Shown here piece after piece: positions 35,879 to 42,218 of a DNA stretch of 64,000 nucleotides. Every line of letters begins with the position of its first letter. Positions within the stretch are counted from its first letter, which is position 1. The stretch comes from Sphingomonas sp. LHG3406-1 (GTDB lineage Bacteria > Pseudomonadota > Alphaproteobacteria > Sphingomonadales > Sphingomonadaceae). Both the position numbers and the translations under genes were made by a program. Under the pieces are notes generated by a model. It ran no database searches. It was not told the DNA's origin and was given only the letters and a program-made list of their open reading frames with translations. The stretch spans positions 2,388,001 through 2,452,000 of the forward strand of contig NZ_CP069128.1 of assembly GCF_029637485.1 (NCBI RefSeq). The letters run 5' to 3'.

Positions 35879-36832
35879 ATGACGGCGACCGACTGGCGAG
35901 AGCGCATCATCACTGTCTTCGGCGGCGGCGGCTTCATCGGCCGCTACGTCTGCGAAGCCCTGTTCAAGACCGGTGTCCGGGTCCGCGTCGCCCAGCGCGA
36001 TCCGCGCGGTGCCTTCTTCCTGCAGCCCCTGGCGGCGGTCGGGCAGCTCGACCTCGTCCGCGCCGACTTCACCCGTCCGCAGTCGCTCGAAGCGGCGGTC
36101 GAGGGTACCTGGGGCGTGATCAACCTGGTCGGTGCCTTTTCGGGCAAGCTCGATGCGGTCCATGGCAACGCGCCTGCTCGCATCGCCGAACTCGCCGCCA
36201 AGGGTGGCGCGGCGAGCTTCACTCACGTGTCGGCGATCGGCGTCAGCGAGGACAGTGCCTCCTTCTATGCCCGCACCAAGGCGGCCGGCGAGAACAAGGT
36301 GCGCGCGGCCTTCCCGGGCGCGACCATCATCCGCCCGAGCGTGGTGTTCGGCCCCGAGGACCAGTTCACCAACCGCTTCGCCGGAATGAGCAGCCTGCCG
36401 ATCATGCCCGTGCTCGGCGGCAAGACCCGCTTCCAGCCAATCTTCGTCCGCGACCTCGGCAGCGCCATCGCCAAGGCCGCGCAGCAGCCGGAGCGCTTCG
36501 CCGCCCAGACCTTCGAGCTTGGCGGCCCGGACGTCATGACCATGCACGAACTCAACCGGGCGATCGCCGAGGCGGCCGGACGCAAGCCGGAGATCGTCGA
36601 CCTGCCTGATGTCGTCGGCAGCGCGATGAGCCGGCTCGGCTTCCTTCCCGGCGCGCCGATCACGCGCGACCAGTGGATCATGCTGCAGAAGGACAATGTC
36701 GCCAGCGGGCCGGGCCTTGAGGCCTTCGGCATTCAGCCGACCCCGCTCGCCGCCGTCGCTCCGGAATGGCTTGGCCGTTTCCACGAAGGCGGGCGCTTCG
36801 CCAGCCGCCGGTCGCAGTCGAGCGTCGGCTAG
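35879..36832 (+). CDS. complex I NDUFA9-like NAD(P)-binding protein
   Basis: This 317-residue short-chain dehydrogenase/epimerase-type protein has the Rossmann motif VFGGGGFIGRYV (about 12-20) and the conserved HVSAIGVSEDS and IIRPSVVFGPEDQF blocks of the NDUFA9/complex-I-associated family. The catalytic YxxxK is present in YARTKAAGE. It is probably an assembly or stabilising factor of NADH dehydrogenase, though it may be an oxidoreductase. The ATG at 35879 is chosen over an upstream ATG because AGGGCG precedes it. uppP follows after 3 nt. Confidence 0.85.
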   Translation: MTATDWRERIITVFGGGGFIGRYVCEALFKTGVRVRVAQRDPRGAFFLQPLAAVGQLDLVRADFTRPQSLEAAVEGTWGVINLVGAFSGKLDAVHGNAPARIAELAAKGGAASFTHVSAIGVSEDSASFYARTKAAGENKVRAAFPGATIIRPSVVFGPEDQFTNRFAGMSSLPIMPVLGGKTRFQPIFVRDLGSAIAKAAQQPERFAAQTFELGGPDVMTMHELNRAIAEAAGRKPEIVDLPDVVGSAMSRLGFLPGAPITRDQWIMLQKDNVASGPGLEAFGIQPTPLAAVAPEWLGRFHEGGRFASRRSQSSVG

Positions 36833-36835
36833 CCC

Positions 36836-37636
36836 ATGCCGATCATCTGGCTGGTCATCATCCTCGGCATCGTCGAGGGGCTCACCGAATATCTGCCCGT
36901 TTCCTCGACCGGCCACCTGATCCTCGCGACCGAACTGCTCGGCTTCAGCGCGACCGACTGGGAGGCGTTCAACGTCGCCATCCAGCCGGGCGCCATCTTC
37001 GCCATCATCGTGCTCTACTGGCGCACCTTCTGGGACGTGTTCACCGGCCTGTTTCGCAAGGAAGCCGGCGCCTGGCGGTTCGTCCGCAACCTCCTCGTCG
37101 CCTGCGTGCCTGCAGTGATCCTGGCCCTGCTCATCGGCGACTACATCGAATCCCTGCTCGGCAATGCGGTGGTGGTCGCCTGGGCCCTCATCATCGGCGG
37201 TGTCGCCATTCTCATCATCGAGCGGCTGGTGAAGCCGAGGGAGTGCGGCGGGGTCCAGAATCTCAGCCTGCGGCAGTCCGCCACTGTCGGCCTCATCCAG
37301 TGCCTGGCGATGATCCCCGGGGTCAGCCGCTCGGGCGCGACCATTCTCGGCGCCATGAGCATCGGCGTCGACCGCAAGACCGCGGCCGAGTTCAGCTTCT
37401 TCCTCGCCATGCCGACCCTGTCGGGCGCGACCGTCTACTATCTCGCCAAGCACCACGAGCGGATCCCGGCCGACATGTACGGCAACATCCTGATCGGCAG
37501 CCTGGTGAGCTTCATCGTCGCGCTGATCGTGGTGAAGCTGTTCGTCGGCTTCGTCACCCGCTACGGTTTCGCCCCGTTCGCCTGGTACCGGATCATCGCC
37601 GGCGCGGCGGCACTGGTATGGCTCAGCCTTCGCTGA
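36836..37636 (+). CDS. uppP: undecaprenyl-diphosphatase UppP (BacA)
   Basis: This is the inner-membrane enzyme that recycles undecaprenyl pyrophosphate to the monophosphate carrier for peptidoglycan and other polymers. The 266 residues show the two active-site signatures, EGLTEYLPVSSTGHLIL (about 12-28) and PGVSRSGATI (Arg in the conserved loop), and about eight hydrophobic helices. It is 3 nt downstream of the NDUFA9-like gene and shares its transcript. Confidence 0.96.
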   Translation: MPIIWLVIILGIVEGLTEYLPVSSTGHLILATELLGFSATDWEAFNVAIQPGAIFAIIVLYWRTFWDVFTGLFRKEAGAWRFVRNLLVACVPAVILALLIGDYIESLLGNAVVVAWALIIGGVAILIIERLVKPRECGGVQNLSLRQSATVGLIQCLAMIPGVSRSGATILGAMSIGVDRKTAAEFSFFLAMPTLSGATVYYLAKHHERIPADMYGNILIGSLVSFIVALIVVKLFVGFVTRYGFAPFAWYRIIAGAAALVWLSLR

Positions 37637-37712
37637 ACCGCCGTTCAGGCAGGGGTCGGCCCGGCCTGCTATGATTGCCGGCAGATTCGCGCATCATGCC
37701 GAGGGATTTGTC

Positions 37713-38156
37713 ATGCGTAAGCTCATGTTTCTGGCCCTGATGGCCACCGCCGCGCCCGTCGCTGCCCAGCCCCAGCCCCAAGCCCGCCCGCCCGAGCCGC
37801 AACGCCCAGCCGAGCTCCCGCCGGAGATCGTCGACGGACGCATGGTCGACCAGCTCGGGTCGATGGTCGGCGCGCTGACCAGGGCCTTCCTCGACCTGCC
37901 GGTCGGCGAACTCGAGGCCGCGGTCCAGAACCGTCCGGTCACCCGCGAGGACCGCGGCCGTACCGTCCGCAGCGTCACCGGCACCGACGAGCGCGAACTC
38001 GCCGCCACGGTGGAGCAGGGCAAGGGCGCGGTGAAGGCCGGCGGCCAGGCCGTGGTCCGCTCGCTGCCCGTCATCCGCGATGCCCTGAACCGCGCCGGCG
38101 ACGAGATCGAACGGGCCACCGCCAACGTGCCCCAGCCCGGCTATCCCAAGAGGTAA
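37713..38156 (+). CDS. exported hypothetical protein, unknown function
   Basis: This 147-residue precursor has a signal peptide (MRKLMFLALMATAAPVAAQ) and a proline/glutamine-rich linker, then a mostly helical mature part with QNRPVTREDRGRTV and VEQGKGAVKAGGQAVVRSLP. No known domain is recognised. The ATG at 37713 follows GAGGG about 6 nt upstream; an earlier in-frame ATG adds a non-signal leader. It follows uppP. Confidence 0.6.
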   Translation: MRKLMFLALMATAAPVAAQPQPQARPPEPQRPAELPPEIVDGRMVDQLGSMVGALTRAFLDLPVGELEAAVQNRPVTREDRGRTVRSVTGTDERELAATVEQGKGAVKAGGQAVVRSLPVIRDALNRAGDEIERATANVPQPGYPKR

Positions 38157-38241
38157 CTCCTCCCCGCCTCGTGGGGAGGTGCACCGCAGCAGCGAAGGGG
38201 GCTAAATGACCCCTCAAGCCACATGCCCACAGGTTTGCGCC

Positions 38242-38275
38242 AAGAAAAAGGCCGCCGCGGTTTCCCGCGGCGGCC
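38242..38275 (-). terminator. Rho-independent terminator of the rpsM-rplQ operon
   Basis: On the minus strand an 11-bp perfect stem (GGCCGCCGCGG with CCGCGGCGGCC) closes a GAAA loop and is followed by TTTTTCTT. It lies 24 nt past the rplQ stop and is the best terminator in the window. Confidence 0.9.
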
Positions 38276-38299
38276 TCATTTCGGTCAGCAGTGAACCGC

Positions 38300-38725
38300 T
38301 CAGGCGGCCAGCTGGCCGTCCTCATCGTCGGCCATCACCGGGCCGCTGTCCTGGCCCTTGGCGCTGACGTCGCGGTCGACGAATTCGATGATGGCGATCG
38401 GCGCCGCGTCCGACTGGCGGATCCCGGCCTTGATCACGCGGGTGTAGCCGCCGCTGCGGCCGGCGTAGCGCTCGGCCAGCACGTCGAACAGCTTCACCAG
38501 CTGCACGTCGTCGAGCAGGCGGGCGTGGGCAAGGCGACGGTTCGACAGGCCCCCCTTCTTGGCGAGGGTCACCAGCTTCTCGACGTAGGGGCGAAGCTCC
38601 TTCGCCTTGGCGAGGGTGGTGGTGATCTGCTCGTGCTTGATGAGGGCGGCCGCCATGTTGCGGAACATGGCCGCACGGTGCGCCGAGGTCCGCTGCAGCT
38701 TACGATGGCCAACGCGATGTCGCAT
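38300..38725 (-). CDS. rplQ: 50S ribosomal protein L17
   Basis: L17 is a large-subunit protein near the exit tunnel. The 141 residues start [20 protein letters not shown], the invariant opening, and include [30 protein letters not shown]. The C-terminus has a short acidic extension ([12 protein letters not shown]) beyond the conserved core. It is the last gene of the operon, followed by a strong terminator. Confidence 0.98.
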   Translation of the reverse strand: MRHRVGHRKLQRTSAHRAAMFRNMAAALIKHEQITTTLAKAKELRPYVEKLVTLAKKGGLSNRRLAHARLLDDVQLVKLFDVLAERYAGRSGGYTRVIKAGIRQSDAAPIAIIEFVDRDVSAKGQDSGPVMADDEDGQLAA

Positions 38726-38776
38726 ATGTCTTCCTTCTCGTTCGTCAGGACCCCGTGTGAGGTAGGTCCAGCCAGG

Positions 38777-38880
38777 CGGTGATCGAGGGCACCGCCCTTA
38801 CCCTTGCTGTTCCCCGGCGAGGCCGGGGCCCAGTAGTTCTTCGTCGATCAAGGCACCGTGCTCCGGCCCCGCCGGAGCAC
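38777..38880. repeat. GC-rich hairpins between rpoA and rplQ
   Basis: The 161-nt gap holds three hairpin-forming segments. The strongest is a perfect 10-bp stem (GTGCTCCGGC with GCCGGAGCAC, 38858-38880) just downstream of the rpoA stop. Another contains CCCCGGCGAGGCCGGGG (about 38812-38828), like dispersed sphingomonad palindromes. They could set the relative level of rplQ mRNA. Confidence 0.6.
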
Positions 38881-38886
38881 AGCGGC

Positions 38887-39969
38887 TCAGCCCAGCATTT
38901 CCTGCTCGAGCTTCTTGGCCATCTCCTCGATGTTCTCAGGCGGCCAGCCCGGGATGTCCATGCCCAGCCGCAGGCCCATCGAGGCCAGCACTTCCTTGAT
39001 CTCGTTCAGCGACTTGCGGCCGAAGTTCGGGGTCCGGAGCATCTCCGCCTCGGTCTTCTGCACCAGGTCGCCGATGTAGATGATGTTGTCGTTCTTCAGG
39101 CAGTTGGCGCTGCGGACCGACAGCTCCAGCTCGTCCACCTTCTTGAGGAGGTAGCGGTTGAGCTGGTTGGTGTCGGTGGTCTCCGGAACCGCGCCGCCGC
39201 CGATCGGGGCCGACGGGACGGCCTGGCCGATCATCGGCGAGGCCGCGCGGTAGCTCGAATCGTCGAAGCCGACGAACAGGGCCAGCTGGTCCTGCAGGAT
39301 GCGCGCGGCATAGCCGACCGCTTCCTCCGGGGTGACGGTGCCGTCGGTCTCGATGGTCAGCGTCAGCTTGTCATAGTCCAGTTCCTGGCCGACGCGGGTG
39401 TTCTCCACCTTGTAGGCGACCTGGCGGACCGGGCTGTACAGCGCGTCGACCGGGATCAGGCCAATCGGCGCGTCGAGCGGACGGTTGGCGGCGGCGGCGA
39501 CATAGCCCTTACCGACGTCGGCGGTCAGCTCCATGTTGAGCGTCGCGCCCTGGTCGAGGTGGCAGATGACCAGCTCGGGGTTGGTGATCTCGATGTCGCC
39601 GGTGGTCTGGATCTGGCCGGCGGTGACTTCACCCGGACCGGTGGCGGTCAGGTGGAGCCGCTTCGGACCCTCGCCCTCGAACTTGAGCGCGATCTGCTTC
39701 ACATTGAGGACGATGTCGGTGACATCCTCGCGGACACCCGCAAGGCTCGAGAACTCGTGCAGCACACCCTCGATCTTGATCGAGGTGATGGCGGCGCCCT
39801 GCAGGCTGGAGAGCAGAACGCGGCGCAGCGAGTTGCCGAGGGTCATGCCGAAGCCGCGCTCCAGCGGTTCGGCTACGAACACGGCCTTGCGGCGCGCGTC
39901 GCCGGCGGACTTGCGCTCGAGCGCGTTGGGCTTCTTCAGTTCCTGCCAGTTCTTTGCGTTGACGGCCAT
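38887..39969 (-). CDS. rpoA: RNA polymerase alpha subunit
   Basis: The 360 residues comprise the alpha N-terminal assembly domain ([21 protein letters not shown] is the hallmark) and the C-terminal domain that binds UP elements and activators ([29 protein letters not shown] helices near the end). The gene lies between rpsK and rplQ in the usual order. A hairpin-rich 161-nt gap follows before rplQ. Confidence 0.98.
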   Translation of the reverse strand: MAVNAKNWQELKKPNALERKSAGDARRKAVFVAEPLERGFGMTLGNSLRRVLLSSLQGAAITSIKIEGVLHEFSSLAGVREDVTDIVLNVKQIALKFEGEGPKRLHLTATGPGEVTAGQIQTTGDIEITNPELVICHLDQGATLNMELTADVGKGYVAAAANRPLDAPIGLIPVDALYSPVRQVAYKVENTRVGQELDYDKLTLTIETDGTVTPEEAVGYAARILQDQLALFVGFDDSSYRAASPMIGQAVPSAPIGGGAVPETTDTNQLNRYLLKKVDELELSVRSANCLKNDNIIYIGDLVQKTEAEMLRTPNFGRKSLNEIKEVLASMGLRLGMDIPGWPPENIEEMAKKLEQEMLG

Positions 39970-40045
39970 TTTGCTTCCTTGGCAGTGCGGGGACCGCGTC
40001 CGGTCCCCTGGAGGTTCGGTTCGTTGGTGAGCAGGTGCGACCGCG

Positions 40046-40435
40046 TCAGACGCGGCGGCGCTTGCTCGGACGGACGCCGTTGTGCGGGATCGGGGTCACA
40101 TCGCGGATCGAGGTGATCTGGAAGCCGACCGCCTGCAGCGCACGAAGCGCGCTCTCGCGGCCCGAACCTGGACCCTTTACCTCGACCTCGAGGGTGCGGA
40201 CGCCGTGGTCGGCGGCCTTGCGGCCCGCGTCTTCGGCCGCCACCTGCGCGGCGTACGGGGTCGACTTGCGGCTGCCCTTGAAGCCCATCATGCCGGCGCT
40301 CGACCAGGCAATCGCATTGCCCTGCGCGTCGGTGATGGTGATCATGGTGTTGTTGAAGCTCGCATTCACGTGGGCGACGCCCGCCGTGATGTTCTTGCGC
40401 TCGCGGCGCCGAAGGCGCTGGGGTTCGCGTGCCAT
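40046..40435 (-). CDS. rpsK: 30S ribosomal protein S11
   Basis: The 129 residues contain [20 protein letters not shown] and the terminal [10 protein letters not shown], both characteristic of S11 on the small-subunit platform. The ATG at 40435 matches the family start ([15 protein letters not shown]). An upstream in-frame ATG adds an unlikely 19-residue leader. It sits between rpsM and rpoA. Confidence 0.98.
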   Translation of the reverse strand: MAREPQRLRRRERKNITAGVAHVNASFNNTMITITDAQGNAIAWSSAGMMGFKGSRKSTPYAAQVAAEDAGRKAADHGVRTLEVEVKGPGSGRESALRALQAVGFQITSIRDVTPIPHNGVRPSKRRRV

Positions 40436-40525
40436 TGTCCTACTATCCTTTGAAAAGCGTGATGCCGAAGAAGGAGGGGCGGTCGTCACCACGCGTGAAG
40501 CGTGGCGCCGAGCGCCTCAGCTCGA

Positions 40526-40894
40526 TTACTTCTTCTTGCCGGCGATCGGCTTGGCCTTGCCCTTGCGGGTGCGCGCATTGGTGTGCGTGCGCTGGCCGCG
40601 GACCGGAAGGCCCTTGCGGTGGCGCAGGCCACGGTAGCAGGCGAGGTCCATCAGCCGCTTGATGTTCATCGCGGTCTCGCGGCGGAGGTCACCCTCGACC
40701 GTGTGATCGGCGTCGATGGCTTCGCGGATCTGCAGGACTTCCTGGTCCGACAGGTCCTGAACCCGGCGCTCGGAAGCGATGTTCAGTTTGGCGGCGATTT
40801 CCTTGGCCTTGGTGCGACCAATGCCGTGGATGTAGGTAAGCGCGATCTCGACGCGCTTGTTGGTGGGGATGTTGACCCCGGCGATACGTGCCAT
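40526..40894 (-). CDS. rpsM: 30S ribosomal protein S13
   Basis: The 122 residues begin [26 protein letters not shown], the canonical S13 start, and end with the basic [23 protein letters not shown] tail that contacts tRNA and 23S rRNA. It is the first gene of rpsM-rpsK-rpoA-rplQ. The GGAAG of AAGGAAGAA lies upstream of the ATG. secY and adk, normally upstream, are not present; ribF is divergent instead. Confidence 0.98.
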   Translation of the reverse strand: MARIAGVNIPTNKRVEIALTYIHGIGRTKAKEIAAKLNIASERRVQDLSDQEVLQIREAIDADHTVEGDLRRETAMNIKRLMDLACYRGLRHRKGLPVRGQRTHTNARTRKGKAKPIAGKKK

Positions 40895-41048
40895 GAAGGT
40901 GCGTTCTTCCTTGTGTTAGCTCCACGGGCCGACGTTGGTGCCGTCCCATCTCGTCGCTTGCACCCCGCATTCCATGTGCCCCCTGGCTAACGCCAAAACG
41001 GCGGACGCAACGAAGCGCCGCCGGACACCGGAGGAACGGGATGGCGCG

Positions 41049-41077
41049 CAGATATGATGCGCGTGCAGGAGAGTCAA
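41049..41077 (-). promoter_or_regulatory. sigma-70-type promoter for the rpsM operon
   Basis: Reading the minus strand, TTGACT (41077-41072) and TATCTG (41054-41049) are separated by exactly 17 nt. Transcription would start near 41042, giving a leader of about 148 nt to the rpsM ATG at 40894. The region is the only plausible promoter upstream of rpsM and lies in the 279-nt gap to divergent ribF. Confidence 0.65.
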
Positions 41078-41173
41078 CAAGGACCTCCCTCGACCATGGA
41101 TCCGAAGCCAGCCCGAACCCCGGATGGCGGGAACTAGCGGAAAGCCGGCCACTCCCCTAAACCCCGCGCCAAC

Positions 41174-42109
41174 ATGCAGCGCCTCACCTTAGGCGGCGGC
41201 ATTCCGGAGGCCTTCCGGAACTCGGTCGTCGCGCTCGGCAATTTCGATGGCTTCCACCTCGGCCACCAGGCGGTGGTCGGTCGCGCCGTCGCCCGGGCCG
41301 CGCATGAAGGCACGCCGGCGATCGTCGCCACCTTCGATCCCCACCCGGTGCGCTTCTTCAAGCCCGACGCCGCGCCGTTCCGCCTGACCAGCCTCGATCA
41401 GCGGCAGGAGCTGTTCGGCGGGGCAGGGGCGGACGCCATGCTGGTGTTCGGCTTCGACGCCGTGCTGGCCGCCACCACGGCGGAGGAATTCGTCCGGCTG
41501 CTCGGGCAGGAGCTGGGCGCAAGGGCGGTGGTGACTGGCGAGGACTTCACCTTCGGCGCGAGGCGTGGCGGCAATGCCGCGCTGCTGCGCGAGCTTGGGT
41601 CTAGGTACTGCCTTGCCGCCGAAGCGGTCGGTCCGGTGGCGCTGGGGGAGGAGCCCGTCAGTTCGAGCCGCATCCGCCAGGCGCTCGGCCAGGGCGATAC
41701 CGCCACCGCCACCCGCCTCCTGACCCGCCCCTTCGCCATCCGCGGCACCGTCCAGCATGGCGACAAGCGTGGCCGCGAGCTTGGCTATCCCACCGCCAAC
41801 ATGGTCCTCTCCGACTATCAGCGCCCCGCCTACGGCATCTATGCGGTGACCGTGCGCCTGTCCGACGGAAGCGAACGGCCCGGAGTCGCCAACATCGGCG
41901 TCCGCCCCACCTTCGACCCGCCGGTCGAGCTGCTCGAGACCTTTGTCTTCGACTGGTCGGGCGACCTCTACGGCCAGGAGATCGAAGTCGCGCTGCACCA
42001 CTTCATCCGGCCCGAACGCCGGTTCGAGGGCATGGACGCGCTGGCGGAGCAGATGCGGGCCGACGAAGCGGAAGCACGGCGGCTTCTCTTTCCGTCACCC
42101 CGGGCTTGA
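41174..42109 (+). CDS. ribF: bifunctional riboflavin kinase/FAD synthetase RibF
   Basis: This enzyme converts riboflavin to FMN and FAD in the cytosol. The 311 residues have the adenylyltransferase motif GNFDGFHLGHQ (about 22-32), the SSSRIRQAL segment, and the C-terminal riboflavin kinase domain with GRELGYPTANM (PTAN). The last codons (SPRA-stop) come from the left arm of an inverted repeat, so the native C-terminus has been replaced or extended. ileS lies 109 nt downstream. Confidence 0.95.
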   Translation: MQRLTLGGGIPEAFRNSVVALGNFDGFHLGHQAVVGRAVARAAHEGTPAIVATFDPHPVRFFKPDAAPFRLTSLDQRQELFGGAGADAMLVFGFDAVLAATTAEEFVRLLGQELGARAVVTGEDFTFGARRGGNAALLRELGSRYCLAAEAVGPVALGEEPVSSSRIRQALGQGDTATATRLLTRPFAIRGTVQHGDKRGRELGYPTANMVLSDYQRPAYGIYAVTVRLSDGSERPGVANIGVRPTFDPPVELLETFVFDWSGDLYGQEIEVALHHFIRPERRFEGMDALAEQMRADEAEARRLLFPSPRA

Positions 42110-42180
42110 CCCGGGATCCGCCTGCCTTCGTGCGTCGACAGCGAAAGGAAGGCAGGCCCCGGATCGAGTCCGGGGTGACG
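42093..42180. repeat. inverted-repeat element overlapping the ribF stop
   Basis: The left arm begins CGTCACCCCGGGCTTGACCC and the right arm ends with its imperfect inverse, around a palindromic centre with CTGCCTTC/GAAGGCAG. The ribF TGA is in the left arm. A sphingomonad-type dispersed element is inferred. The gap to ileS is otherwise featureless. Confidence 0.82.
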
Positions 42181-42218
42181 CTTCACACTCAGGGCACAGC
42201 CCGCTAGAGCCCGCCCAA

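Noticed and set aside
35801..37456. Long minus-strand open frame opposite the NDUFA9-like and uppP genes
   Set aside because: Antisense shadow; the sense frames encode recognised proteins with correct lengths.
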